Positions 11,931 to 23,718 of a stretch of DNA of 64,000 nucleotides are shown here, one piece after another. Within the stretch, counting starts at the first letter, position 1; each line of letters opens with the position of its first letter. This DNA comes from Psoroptes ovis (Eukaryota; Arthropoda; Arachnida; Sarcoptiformes; Psoroptidae). Below the pieces are notes generated by a model. That model made no database searches and was not told where the DNA came from. It saw nothing but the letters and a program-made list of their open reading frames with translations. The stretch is from positions 1-64,000 of the forward strand of contig PQWQ01000038.1 of assembly GCA_002943765.1 (NCBI GenBank), in the 5' to 3' direction. The translations under genes and the position numbers were made by a program.

Positions 11931-14900
11931 TGCTGATGTTGTTGATGGTGGAAAATTGTTTCGATTAATTGGAATCACTGTTGGTGTCATCATAGTCGTG
12001 CTCATCATATTATTCTGGTCATCACCATTCTTGGTATCAGTGATATAATCATTATTTGTTGATATTAAATTATATGAATGAAATAAATGTATTGGTTGAA
12101 ACAAAGCAATAGCAGCTGTAGTGGTCGTCATTGGTGTTGATGTCGATGATGGATGATGATGATGATGATGATGATCCATCATCGACAATGATAATATTGA
12201 TGATGCTGATTGTCGTTGTTGTTGTTCATCATTATTATTATTATTGTTGTTAGCCGTATGAATTGGAATGATTGAATACAAAACATATTGACTTGTTGAA
12301 TGTAATTGTTTATTTTTTATAAAATTCAAATTTCGATCTGATGAATCAATCGAATCATCATCATTATCATCATTATTATTATCGATTGTTGATTGTTGCA
12401 ACTCATTAACACCTTCATCATCAGTGATAATATCATTATTACGATATTTATTGAATGGTGATAAAATGAAAATTTTCTCTGTGATTGGTGAATTTTTAAC
12501 ACTGGTAGTCAACACTGGAATAGTTTGCTGAATTGGATGTTCAATAAATGTTGGATGATCACCTGGAGCAGATTGTGAAACGATTTTATTTGAACCATCT
12601 TCGAATGTTTTTGAATAATTATAAAATGATGATGATGATGATGATGATAAATTAATATTTGTCCATAATTTCCAGAAAATTTTCGATGCACTATTCAAAA
12701 TAGGTGTTATAAAATTCGATGATTGATTTTCATGATCATATTTTTTATTTACATCAGCCATTTGTAAATCTAGATTGCCATTAGTTCTTGCATAATAATG
12801 TCGAGGTAATTGCTGTTCCAATGGCGACTGTCCATTGATCATTTCATAATCATACGATACATGTATTGGATGGTCGGATGATGAACCTTTCGGTCTTATC
12901 ATCGGTGATAAATGATGTATCGGTGGACGTATCGATGACGATGAAGATGGATAATCATTCAATAAATTGTTTGACCATGATGATTGTTTATCAGTTTTTC
13001 TTGGTGGATTTTGTGATTCAGATGGGACATCATTGCTGTTCATTTGCGAAAAAGGCTGAAGATTATCATGATCACCGCTGATGGTACAATTATTATCGGA
13101 TAATTTTAATCGTATTGGTACCGTATTCAACAATGGGATCCGTTGTCTACAATATGTCTTACTGAAAATTGAAAAAAAACCTTTAGCCTGTGAAAAAATG
13201 ATTGATCAATCAAAAAAAAGCTTACATATTAAAATTACTATCCAATAATTCGATTCGATCAATATGCCATTCATTAAGGCCATAATAAATCCATCCACGA
13301 TATTTAGTGTATGTTAATGTTACTTCACTTATGTTTAACATTTTTGGATGTGCCACTATTATACCTTGGATGCGATCCGATTCTTTTAGTTGATCAACTT
13401 CTTGTGTCAATACGAATGTTTCATTCATACCATCTGCATTGATCATTTGTAATTCGATTTGTCCCCATGTTACACCTTGTTCACTGCTAAATTTGATTTG
13501 AACTCTAAATTGATTCACTTATGAGATATATGATAGGGTTAAATTCATGACAAAAATACAAATACACCTAAAACTTACCACAGAACGGTGCCCGATCTCG
13601 TGTGATCAAATACATTGGACCACGTCCTTTCGATGAATTGGCAAAATAACCCATCATCGAACATTTACTGCCATCCGGACCACATGTAAAACACTGTCCA
13701 CGAACATAATCTTCGTAACTTGTGCATGAAAATGCTCGAAAAGTACAATCTTTGTGCACTGAATCGATGAAAAAACGAAATGCACGCCGATGATTGCACA
13801 ATAGATTCCATTGTCCATTATACAGAATATTGGTCAAAGCTCCTAAAGCAGAACTACAACCTAATTGAACACGTCCACCATTTGGATAAAAATCCACAGA
13901 ACCCATCGGCTCGTAAACACCTAATCCACCACGGATAAATCCATCACCGTTCGAATGTATGACATCGACAAATTGTGCATCACTAGGATCTAATCGAACA
14001 TCAGGTGGATAACCTTCGAACAATGGTGATGCTGGGTCAAGACCAGTGATTCGACTAATATTTACAATTTCTTGCCCAGTAAATCCAGCAACATGAGCAC
14101 CAAGTGAAAATCCGATCAAATGAAATCTTGATGGTGGGACATTGTAAACACGTTCGATTTTTCTTATTAATCGAGCAATTTGTTTACCGACCAATTGTGT
14201 ATTTGCTGCGGGCAATGATCAACAAGATTTAATTCAATTTTTAATATAAAAATAATCAAAAAATTTCAAATTCATACCAACAGCCTGGACATAATTCGGT
14301 AATTTAGACCCGTTTTGCCAATCAACATTGATTATGTTGAAATCATCCAGTTTCAATAGTACTTCAGTCATTTTCTGTACCCATGGCCGTTTACTTGATG
14401 AACCAAAACCATGAATAATAATGACAACACTATTACTATTATTAAATGTACTTTGAACGGGCATTGATTTTCCCAATTTTAACGAATGATCTGGTTCATT
14501 AATTTTGTTATTATTATTATTAGTATTAATTATATTAGTATCATCATTATAATCTAGCTGTTCTCCTTCGATAGGATTACGACGTGTATGAAGACTGAAC
14601 GATGTACCAATGGATTCAGGTGATGCTAAATGTATATTGAAATAATGACTCAATAAAATGATTCGATCCGACAATCATGACTTACTTACCTGGTAAAGTA
14701 TTCAAATAATCAAATGGGCCTTTATGGCGAAAACATCCAAAATGTTCATAACAAACTTGTTGCTGTGTATTTTGAGATGATGATGATTGTTGATGTTGAT
14801 GTTGTTGTTGTTGTTGCTGATCACCATGATTAGCATCACCATTCGTCATTGATGATTGATCACGTTTAATACGAATCGTTTGCGGATGATTATTATGGTT

Positions 14901-15176
14901 TAATTCATGTTTTTGTCGACGATTCCAATCATTCAATGATTTTTTAATGGCCATTAAAATCTCGAAATCTGTCGGTGATGATGGCTGTGGTGTAGAACAT
15001 CCATACGAATCATAATGATAACCACTGTTTCCATGATTGGATAAACATTGTTGTTGCTGTTGCTGATGCTGCTGATGATCATATAAATTATGTGCTTGAC
15101 CGTTTGATATGTAGATCAACAGTGTAAATATTAATATTTCACATATGATCATGTGAAATTGGATAATAGTAATCAT
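11928..15176 (-). CDS. Secreted pancreatic-type triacylglycerol lipase with long C-terminal tail
   Basis: Five exons: 15176-14690, 14625-14278, 14205-13579, 13502-13226, 13161-11928; introns 64-76 bp; 990 residues. Signal peptide MITIIQFHMIICEILIFTLL. A Q/H-rich propeptide-like stretch precedes the lipase start CYEHFGCFRHKGPF. The catalytic triad is visible: Ser about 312 in GFSLGAHVAGFTG, Asp about 335 in ITGLDPASP, His about 417 in CNHRRAF. Cysteines of the lid/loop region (CTFRAFSC, CFTCGPDGSKC) are present. Residues about 488-580 look like a PLAT domain (QIKFSSEQGVTWGQIELQ). Residues about 580-990 are an extra low-complexity tail rich in Ser, Asn, Asp and His with no counterpart in ordinary lipases, which are near 450-500 residues. 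Predicted to hydrolyse acylglycerols or phospholipids outside the cell. The acceptor of exon 4 (AG at 13504-13503) was chosen because it alone keeps frame. Confidence 0.9.
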
Positions 15177-15806
15177 TGTCGAACAAGAACAAGACCATCT
15201 GGACGAATTTATTCAAAAATCCATAATATCACATAGCACTGAATTGAAAACACATACACATGGAAAAGTAATTTATTAAAAATAATTTAAAGATGATTTA
15301 TGATCGATGAATCGAGTTGAAAGGCTATTGTTTTTGAAATTCTAAATGAATCGAATTGAAAGGCTATTGTTCGTGGAATTCTAAGCAAGTTTTTGTGTTC
15401 GAAAAATCAATGGATACAGATGATGATGATGATCATCACATATCCTTCATGCTTTTTTTGATGATCAAAATGAACACAAAATCTTAAGATTATTTGTCGT
15501 CTTTAAGAAGGAAAAAAAAGTGGCTAATATTAGCATTCATATATATCTGTGTTTGTTGTTGTTGTTGATCTATTTTCTATTTTTCACCGATCATCATCAT
15601 CAACACCAAACGACAAATAAGATTTACAAGGTATGTATTCACCACCAATAAGTCGAATATACACCACCACCATCCAATCCAGTACTATATCCAAACATCA
15701 ATTATCATATTTTTTGAAATAAGAATGAATAATAATTTTGCAAAAATATTTAATGGTTCAATGAAGCATTCTATCTTTTCATCTTTCATCTTCCAATATA
15801 AATATA

Positions 15807-15891
15807 TTATGGTTGTCCGAAAAGTTCTTGTCGATTTTCGTAATTATTTTCTACGAAAATAATCGGCAAAAATTTTTCGGACAGCCTAATA
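15807..15891 (+). mobile_element. Hairpin MITE, type A (copy 2)
   Basis: ATTATGGTTGTCCGAAAAG ... CGGACAGCCTAATA; the loop carries TTTTCTACGAAAATAATCGG. Confidence 0.88.
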
Positions 15892-16106
15892 TTTCATTCA
15901 AAATGTTTGAAAAATTTATTTTCATAATGTCAGATTTGGTTGTTGGTGTTTGCATGAGAATATAAGTGTGTTATAGTGTGTGTGTGAGAGGTGTTTGTGA
16001 TGAGAAACCAGAACAAACAAACAAACAAATCTAAATGACAGTTATATGCACTGAAACATATTCACAATTCAATTCAATATTCACAATTGTTTAACCTATT
16101 TCTATA

Positions 16107-16190
16107 TTATGGTTGTCCGAAAAGTTTTCGCCGGTTATATCCGTAGAAAATCATTTGGAAAATAGGCAAAAACTTTTCGGACAACCTAAT
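16107..16190 (-). mobile_element. Hairpin MITE, type A (copy 3)
   Basis: Type A in reverse orientation: GCCGGTTATATCCGTAGAA lies on the left side, ending CGGACAACCTAAT. Confidence 0.88.
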
Positions 16191-16388
16191 ATTATGGTTC
16201 TCTTTGTAAAATGAAATTTGAAATTTTTGTTTGATCATAGGCCATTGACCAAAAACTTGACAAGTAAATATGAAAAATTGAAAAAAACTTTCTCTGTCCT
16301 CATTTCATCATAAAGAATAATAATAATAATAATAATAGGTCACCTATTCGTTTTTGATCGAATCAAAAAAAAAAAAAATGAAAATATA

Positions 16389-16470
16389 TTAGGTTGTCCG
16401 AAAAGTTCTAACCGATTTTCATGAGCAACTCTGATTGATTAAGCCGAATGAACTTTTCGGACAGCTTAAT
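16389..16470 (+). mobile_element. Hairpin MITE, type B (copy 4)
   Basis: TTAGGTTGTCCGAAAAGTTC, asymmetric interior with CATGAGCAACTCTGATTG and AAGCCGAATGAACTTTTCGG; right end ACAGCTTAAT. Confidence 0.88.
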
Positions 16471-16681
16471 ACCAAAAATTGAATTGATTGATTGATCATT
16501 TGAATTTGAATAATGATGATGAATTGAATGTGCAATTCAAAGATTACGAATGGGCAAAATTCAAAAATTACATACTTACACACACACATTGACAATGAAT
16601 TGCCACCGTTATTGCCATTGTTATTGCAAGATTGCCATTGTGCCGATTACCAATTATGATGATATTCTTTTGTAAATAAAG

Positions 16682-16825
16682 TACAGAGTTTCAAGTTTTA
16701 ATTCGGAATTTTAAAATTGAATTTCGTAATTATGCGGTATAAAATTACATTCAAAACTACGAAAATCAATTTGAAAAGTACGAAAATTAATTTTAAAACT
16801 ACGAATTAAAACTTGAAACACTGTA
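16682..16825. mobile_element. Tc1-like inverted-repeat element (MITE)
   Basis: Outer ends are TACAGAGTTTCAAGTTTT and the complement of AAAACTTGAAACACTGTA, matching at 23 of 24 positions when extended to ATTCG. Both sit next to TA, and the CAGTG-type end is usual for Tc1 elements. The interior is AT-rich with repeated ACTACGAAAAT motifs and no ORF. It is unrelated to the AGGTTGTCC hairpin family around it. Confidence 0.75.
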
Positions 16826-16860
16826 AATAAGTAAAAATAAAATAAAATTCAATTAAAATA

Positions 16861-16955
16861 TTAGGTTGTCCGGAAAGTCCGGAATATTAGTTTTGCCGAT
16901 TTTTCAATGATTTTCTACCGTTATGACCGGCCGAAAACTTTTCGGACAGCCTAAT
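16861..16955 (+). mobile_element. Hairpin MITE, type A with internal insertion (copy 5)
   Basis: About 12 bp longer than the rest: the left arm reads GTCCGGAAAGTCCGGAATAT before resuming at TTTTGCCG. Right end CGGACAGCCTAATA. Confidence 0.85.
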
Positions 16956-17317
16956 ATTTAAAAAATCAGATTTTTCAAAAAAAAAGGGAAAATTTTCCAT
17001 CTTCAAATCATAGAAAAATGGCTGGAAAGTCCAATATTTGATTGATTTGTAATATCAATTGTTGTTGTTTTTTAAATGATTCAAGATCAATCAATATATG
17101 TGTGTTTGATGATTGTAATCATAGATGATGATGACGATGTCACTACTTTACAAAAAAACAATGCTGTCAAAGCCTTTTACTGGCAATTTTTGCTTAGGCA
17201 TTGTTTTAGTTGTTTTTGAAAATTTCAAAATTCAGTTCGATTCGAATGTTTGATTGATTCAAGATCTGTCGATTATTGTTTTCATTTGCTTAAACCATTC
17301 AAAATTGATAAAATAAT

Positions 17318-19092
17318 ATGGCAATACTTAAAGGTATCGGTATCAATTGAATGGATTGAATTTCGTATGAAATCAATTTTCCATTATTTTCAATTTTTTG
17401 AAATTTTCCAAGAACCAATCACGGCTAATGATGATGACGACCAAGATATAATTGAAATGGATAAATTACTGATGGAAAAATTTGGATCAAAAATTGAAAC
17501 GAATGGGAAAATTAATTTACCTGATCCATCACTGGTCGGTGTATATGAAATACAAATCGTATTATCATCAAATAAAACAATTTTATATTGTAAGTATTTT
17601 GAATTTGAAAAATTATTTAGGTTGCCCGAAAAGTTCTTGCTGATTTTCCCGATGATTTTCTACGATATAATCGGCAAAAATTTTGCGGACAACCTAAATA
17701 TTTGAATTTAAAGAATTAATCAAATTCTAATCGGCCACTTCAACACCCATTCAAAGCTGTTGATCTGCATCGTGGCCATCTTGCGCGTAAACAATCACCA
17801 TCGAATGAATGTGATTGTCGTGTGAATATTTTGGCCAATGATTTGATCGCCTTATTGAGCGGTAAATTGGATTTTGCTCAAGGTTTTCTTAGCGGTAAAT
17901 TACGTATCGAACATGGTACGCAAGCTTCAGCATTTAAATTCTTACATTTACTCATGGATATTGCTTCAACATCATCATCATCATCAACGAATTCTTCGAA
18001 ATCTGAAGAATCAGCAAAACATTTAAGTGATGGACTGAAATCGGATATCATATTTTCGATTATTAAAAAACATATCGGAAAAGAGCCAGAATTAATACGT
18101 CAAATGCCATTTGTAATTGAAATAAATTTGACTAAAAATGGCCAAAAAATTGCTAAATGGATTTTAAACACCAAAATCAATGATAGTGGTGATCGAATTG
18201 AACGTTATAGTTTTGATGAAGTGGTCAATGTTGATAAAACAGATGCAGCTATAACCATTGATGATGATGATCTTGCTTCGATAATGTTGGGTAAATTGAA
18301 TCCACAACGATTATTTATTTCGGGTCGTATGAAAATCAAAGGTAATATAATGCTTTTACAACGATTGAATCAATTTTGGTCAAGAATTCAATCATCGAAA
18401 CAAGGTTCGGATTTTCCATTTATTCGTCAATTATTGTTGGAAAATGTAAGCTATATTTTATCAATATTTCAATCTAAATGAAAGGTCTAATTTCACCCTT
18501 AGCAATTCGAATCAGGCTTGGAAAGTGAAATGATTTTTTTCGATTGGATCGAACGGCTAGTTAGGCCAAAGGTACAATTAGCCAACACTACAATTCGTTT
18601 GGTCATCACTAAAAGCACGGACAAAAAAATTGAATGGGGTAAGCGTATGATGATAGGTCTATAGTTATGATTAATGATTGTCATTTTTGCATGTATTCAT
18701 TCTATAGTCATTGTATATGATTCAAATAACAATTTATCATCGATAAAACGAGCAAAAATAGTCGACAAAAACATTGATGATTCAAATAATTCAAATCAAG
18801 CTATAGCCTTGATAATGGATGACCAAGAATTTTGTCGTCTTGTCCGATCAACTAATCATAATTTGATGCAGGTATGAACCCATGACATGTTTTTGGACAA
18901 TCATTAATCACTAATAATAATGCTCTATGTGTGTAGTCAATCAAAGATGGACATGTAAATGTCATTGGTGAAAATGAGTCGCTGCTGTCGAAGGTATCGA
19001 AGTTATTCGATAGTCAAATCGCCGATAATGATCATCATTATCAACAACAGCAACATTTGGCCCCTGCTGTCGCTTTGAAGGCCAAACTTTGA
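17318..19092 (+). CDS. Peroxisomal protein with three SCP2 (sterol carrier) domains
   Basis: Six exons: 17318-17333, 17413-17589, 17757-18445, 18503-18638, 18708-18871, 18937-19092; 445 residues. The first exon is only 16 nt (MAILK plus one base) and joins in frame to EPITANDDDD. Reading straight through from upstream is also open but includes intron sequence. Domain 1 (about 15-135) contains CDCRVNILANDLIALLSGKL and a GFLSGKLRI core. Domain 2 (about 150-290) has DDDLASIMLGKLNPQRLF and GRMKIKGN. Domain 3 (about 300-430), split over three exons, has ALIMDDQEFCRLVRST and GHVNVIGEN. The protein ends AKL, a peroxisomal targeting signal type 1. SCP2 domains bind fatty acyl-CoA and sterols; there is no thiolase or dehydrogenase part. 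Intron 2 carries a hairpin MITE. Confidence 0.85.
17616..17697 (+). mobile_element. Hairpin MITE, type A, inside an SCP2-gene intron (copy 6)
   Basis: Lies wholly within the intron 17590-17756. Without it the intron would be about 85 bp, like its neighbours. Left arm GTTGCCCGAAAAGTTCTTG, right arm TTTTGCGGACAACCTAA. Confidence 0.9.
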
Positions 19093-19422
19093 AGGCCCGT
19101 GTGTTTTACTTTTTCAAATTTTTAAAATTTGTTGAATTTAACTTGTTTTTTTCTTTAAGAAAATGTAAAAGGGTTGAGACCTTAGGGTTCTCACACACAG
19201 TATTGTTAATAAAAATTGTTTTCAAAACTTTAATTATGCTCGTGTTTTATAATAATTGTTGACCTCTACCTTATGAACCTTGTCTATTTTGATAAAGAAA
19301 ATGCACAAGGGCTTTTTGCAACCATTTTGAAAAAATTTTTTTGGGTCAAATTTTCATAAGGTTACTGGTCACTTTTATCTTTATAGTCACAATTTGAAGC
19401 TTGGAAATATTCATCATCGAAA
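19093..19422 (+). other. Short intergenic region (SCP2 3' end to CUB gene)
   Basis: AATAAA at 19208-19213, 116 bp after the SCP2 stop, is the likely polyadenylation signal. The rest is the 5' flank of the CUB-type gene; nothing else seen. Confidence 0.55.
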
Positions 19423-20795
19423 ATGGTAGGTTATTCTCGATTTGAAATTTGAAAATTTTTATAATTATTTAATGTAATTTTACTCTAGAATCGTTACATC
19501 TTTGTCGTCGCATGTTTTTTGTTTGCGTTTCCCACGGTAAATGGCCAAAAACCGGCCAATTTGGCCAATAATTTTATGAATCGAACAGTACTTCCTCAAT
19601 TTATTACCGGCATTTCGAATCTATTCACATTTTATCAAGCATATCGACCATGTCAAACTCAGTTCAACACGACTGGTACTTGTCTGGCTCGAAGTGATTG
19701 CAAAGCAAGAAATGGAATGGCATCTGGTTCTTGTGTCGCTGGCGTAACTGTTTGCTGCGATCTTAAATTTACATGTGGTGGCCGTACAGATAAAAATGAA
19801 ACAATTTTTGTAAATCAAATGTATCCACTACCGGATAATATGACAAATACATGTCAAATTACGATTGAAAAACAACAAAATGTTTGTCAATTACGATTGG
19901 ATTTTGTTGAATTCAGCTTAGCACAACCAGATGATAATGGTCAATGTACTACGGATTCATTTATGATACGTACATCGGTTGGTGAACGATTACCGATTCT
20001 TTGTGGTGAAAATGCTGGTCAACACTTGTATATTGATGTAGGAAGTGGTTTTATTAATTCAAATCCGGTAGTTTTATCAGTGGTCACTAATGGTGCCATC
20101 GGTGATGTTGAACGTCGTTGGAAAATTAAAATCAATATGGTCACTTGTGATTCATTGAATATGGCACCATCAGGATGTTTACAATATTATCGGTCACCTT
20201 CGGGTGTTGTACAAAGTTTTAATTATGGTCCATCCGTAAGTTATTGATAATTGATTTTTTGAAAATGTAAGGTATTGATTATGTATTTATACGATTAGAT
20301 CGCTAACAAAGCTCGTTATTTATCGAATCTCCGCTATACAACATGTATTAGAGCCGAAGAAAATTTTTGTGGCATAAAATGGCAAACTGAACAATCGGAT
20401 TCATTTTCATGGGGTTGGCCTGCGATCGATCAATCGAAACAAACACTTGGAAATCATACAGCAATATCGTTTGCTGGTGGCCAATGTAATGGTGATGATT
20501 ATGTTGGCATTGATCAAGCAACATTCGAAGATAATAATCAATTTGCATTGGATGAAGATCGTTTTTGTGGACAAAATTTGATGGATCATGGACAAGTATT
20601 TTGTAAGTATTTTTTTGATGATCAATTTTGACCAATTCCATTCAAAACTAATCGAATTCATCGAAATCAATGATTATAGCCCGTTCAAAACCCTTTCAAT
20701 TGAAAGTACGTTCAAACAATGATCATCGTACGAATGTTCAACAATCACAAAATGGTTTTAGTTTACATTTCACTCAATTACCTTGTGTAATTTAA
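19423..20795 (+). CDS. Secreted CUB-domain protein with Clip-like cysteine motif
   Basis: Four exons: 19423-19425, 19489-20235, 20299-20602, 20680-20795; 389 residues. The first coding exon is just the ATG; it splices to NRYIFVVACFLFAFPTVNG, giving a good signal peptide that the longer frame alone lacks. Residues about 45-85 have a six-cysteine, Clip-like pattern (GTCLARSDCK ... GSCVAGVTVCC). Residues about 85-220 form a CUB-like domain (C...TCQITIEKQQNVCQLRLDF ... ILCGENAGQHLYIDVGSG). A further Cys-containing domain and a C-terminal beta-rich part (FQLKVRSN ... HFTQLPCVI) follow. This architecture is common among uncharacterised arthropod secreted proteins. No protease domain. Function unknown; extracellular binding is likely. 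Confidence 0.82.
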
Positions 20796-20826
20796 AATTA
20801 ATTTTAAAAAATTTCAATCAATTTTG

Positions 20827-20832
20827 AATAAA
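20827..20832 (+). terminator. Polyadenylation signal of the CUB gene
   Basis: AATAAA 32 bp past the TAA stop. The facing gene has its own signal at 20869-20864 on the other strand, so the two transcripts end within a few dozen bases of each other. Confidence 0.6.
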
Positions 20833-20891
20833 ATTAAATATTTTTTTCGATTAATTCAACTGATTTATTCGATGCGAATTTATGTAATGCT

Positions 20892-21486
20892 TTATGGGGC
20901 TATATATTGATAATTATCTTTGATTTTCATTTTTTGATTCAAATTAAAACCGCTAAATTCATTGATAAAGCTTATTGATTCATCAATTTGATTCAATGAA
21001 TTCGGCGCTGCTGGCCAACAAAATAATCGTGAATATAGCCTTATAGATAATAATAAAATGGTAAGCAAGAGTATCATCAATAAACACGATAGCCCTATGT
21101 CGAAACGTATATGATCCAACATTTCTTGTCGACAACGTTTTATTGATCTAAGATTTGATTCAATGATTGATACTTGAATATCATTATCATCATCATCATT
21201 GTTATCATAATCGTTTTGATTATGAGTAAATAATAAACCTTCAATTATATGAACATCATCGGAAGATGTTCGATTCTTATGACGCCAACAATCAGTCATC
21301 TGTTTTAACAATCAAAAAGGAAAACACCTTAAAAATCATGATATTCTTTGAACCTATAGACTTACACACACTCACCATCGAATCATATTCATGCCATGTA
21401 ATGGTCGGAATTTTGATCAACAAAATTGCAAACAAAATGAATAGACCATAAAACAATAGCCTTACAATCAATGAACAACAGGACAT
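20892..21486 (-). CDS. Small two-pass membrane protein, family unknown
   Basis: Two exons, 21486-21376 and 21299-20892, intron 76 bp, 172 residues. ATG at 21486. Hydrophobic segment 1 (about residues 5-27, LIVRLLFYGLFILFAILLIK) and segment 2 (about 107-129, IGLSCLLMILLLTILLLSIR) flank an acidic loop with an N/D run. The C terminus is polar. The intron is phase 0 between DSM and MTDCWRH. Polyadenylation signal at 20869-20864. I recognise no family. The hairpin topology would put the loop on one side and both termini on the other. Confidence 0.65.
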
Positions 21487-22994
21487 TTTTTTTCATTCAA
21501 GTTGAAACGATAGTTTGCCGTCGTCGTCGAATGATGTGAATGAAATTGAAGGGTCATTTCATAGAACATCATTTTCAACCTTTATTTTTATATGATGATC
21601 AAATATTTGTCTAATTTTTGAACTATAGCCCTGAGATAAACGCAGCAAATACGATTCATTTTAATCAACAAAAATTTAAAAATTATTTTTGATTTTGACA
21701 ATTTTTCAAATTAACCAAGGTTTTGGCTATAAATTAGTCATCATATTGATACATTTCGTAAGAGGTAGTAGCATTCAAATTTTACACTTTATCTCATTGA
21801 CTTATTTGATTTCAACAGCGCAATCGTAGTAGTTTAGAATACAGCCTGTTGTGGTGTTGTGTGTTGGCGATATAATGATAATGATGGTGGTCACCATCAC
21901 CACCACCACCACCATCAACTCAACCACCTCAACCATCAATCGATATTCAACAAACAACAACAACAACAGCAGCAGATCATTCTGATGATGATCGCATCTG
22001 AAATATAAATCAAATGAGCCTTTGATTTTGGTGAACTTATTGAGTGAATCGATAACATTATAGTTTTCTGAATAATTTAAAATTCTGATCAAATATCAAA
22101 TCAAATTTGATTAAATATCAGTGCCTTTATCAGTGTATTACTTGTCAAATCTGAATCTTTGATTTGTTTCGATCAACAAACAACAAATGTTGATATCATC
22201 TATCACCAACAAATATTTACAACAGTGATAAGAAGGTAAATATAATTGTAACATTGAATGATTGATTGAGCCAAAAATTCAAAACCCTTTGACCCTTAAG
22301 TACTAATTGTCTTTAATGATATTTAAGACATAAGAATTTCTTGTTCTTATGAAGGTTTGAGTTGGGTCATAAATTTTCACTTTTTCAAAAATTCGAATGT
22401 TTTATCACACATATGTTTTATCAATTTCTTTTTTTGTGACATATTTTGCCCAAACATGTACATATCCTCAAGATATTTATGACCATATTTAGTCAATTTT
22501 TATTTGATGACCAATCTTGTTGTTGGCCGCGTAGGTGCCTCAATTTTTCAGCTCAAGACTATAGTCTTAAAAAAAAATTTTTTAAATTCGAAATATGTCT
22601 TCATATTCGACGATTGGTATGTATATTTAGCTTTCGAAAAACCTTGTGATGAGCGGTCAAAGATGAGCAAATATTTGCTGAGGGTATTGGTTATTATTCA
22701 GCCTTAAAATTGCCAGGTTGTTAATCAATTTAGTTGCCAAACACAAACAATCAATCAACAGCACAAAGCTTTGTTTAAGCATACCTTTAAGCATACCTTA
22801 TACGGCGCTTTAATACCTTTATTTCTCACTCACACATACACACATTTTGCTTGTTAAAAACACTTGTACATACACTTTTTCTCTGAAAAAAAATCGACCA
22901 ACAAATGGCATTTGTTTGTTTGTGATTGGTGTTTGTTGTGTTTATATCTGTGTGGGAGAGTCAGTATTTGTGGAGAGCACAACAACACGAATTT

Positions 22995-23015
22995 ACACAC
23001 ACACACACACACACA
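22995..23015. repeat. (AC)10 microsatellite
   Basis: Uninterrupted AC dinucleotides 22 bp before a hairpin MITE. Confidence 0.95.
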
Positions 23016-23036
23016 GCAGCTCCATTCATATACCAG

Positions 23037-23116
23037 TAGGTTGTCCGAAAAATTCTGGCCGATTTTCATGAGCAATTCTATTTGATAATGCCGAATAAAC
23101 TTTTCGGACAACTTAG
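23037..23116 (+). mobile_element. Hairpin MITE, type B (copy 7)
   Basis: GTAGGTTGTCCGAAAAATTC ... TGCCGAATAAACTTTTCGG, right end ACAACTTAG. Confidence 0.85.
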
Positions 23117-23718
23117 TTAATAGTTAACTAGTGTTTTTTTTAGTCGATGTTTTTTTGAAGTCTGAGAAGCACAATAACAAGAGTTTTTTTTTTGCAGCAT
23201 TTGAGAAAACCATAGCCTTATGGTGTTCGATGTGATCATTATTTTCATTGTCAGCCATCAAAAACAACAACGCCACCACCTTCGAACAACTATCATCAAT
23301 GATCGATCCATATTAAATGGTGAATATTTCGGAAAACGACATGAAATTAATGTCAATTTAGTTCGATTTTTTTCAAAAATAAAAACTCATTCATTCACCA
23401 TCAAAAACGATTTAAAAAGTAATCGATAAGGCTATAGTTTTACCATAGTACTATGGCAAATGATATATAATTTATATTCTAAATCACATATGAACAACAA
23501 TATAATTTCAATCTAATTATGTAAATTTTCATTTGTTTTTCATTCTTCTAAAATTTTCAATAGATTCAAAGCATAACAATCATTGAAAATCAAATCAACA
23601 ACAACAACAACGAAGAAGAATATAGATTTGTTTAAATTGCGAAAAAATAATAATATTTAGTGGGTTATAAGGTTAATGTTTTAATAGCAAGCAAACAAAT
23701 AAACAAACAAACCTAACA

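Larger units (their letters stand above)
15177..17317. other. Divergent intergenic region (lipase / SCP2 gene)
   Basis: Two genes start from opposite ends of this 2.1 kb. It holds four hairpin MITEs, one Tc1-like inverted-repeat element, short GAT/CAT runs, a TG-rich stretch near 15970 and an (AAT)n near 16318. No ORF of substance. Promoters for both genes must lie here but I see no clear TATA box. Confidence 0.6.
21487..23718. other. Divergent intergenic region upstream of the PTBP gene
   Basis: Contains simple repeats (CACCAC near 21893, CAACAA near 21952, (AC)10 at 22995-23015), one hairpin MITE and several overlapping short ORFs without recognisable content. The 5' UTR exon(s) of the PTBP gene probably lie here. 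No clear core promoter was seen. Confidence 0.55.

Noticed and set aside
17250..17705. Unspliced start MIDSRSVDY for the SCP2 gene
   Set aside because: It reads through a good GT-AG intron (17334-17412) and a MITE; the spliced start at 17318 gives a clean domain beginning.
21802..22092. Minus-strand ORF with L-, V- and I-runs
   Set aside because: Formed by CAA/CAC/AAT simple repeats; no family features.
22446..23111. Several overlapping short ORFs upstream of PTBP
   Set aside because: They cross the AC microsatellite and a MITE and overlap one another on both strands without coding character.
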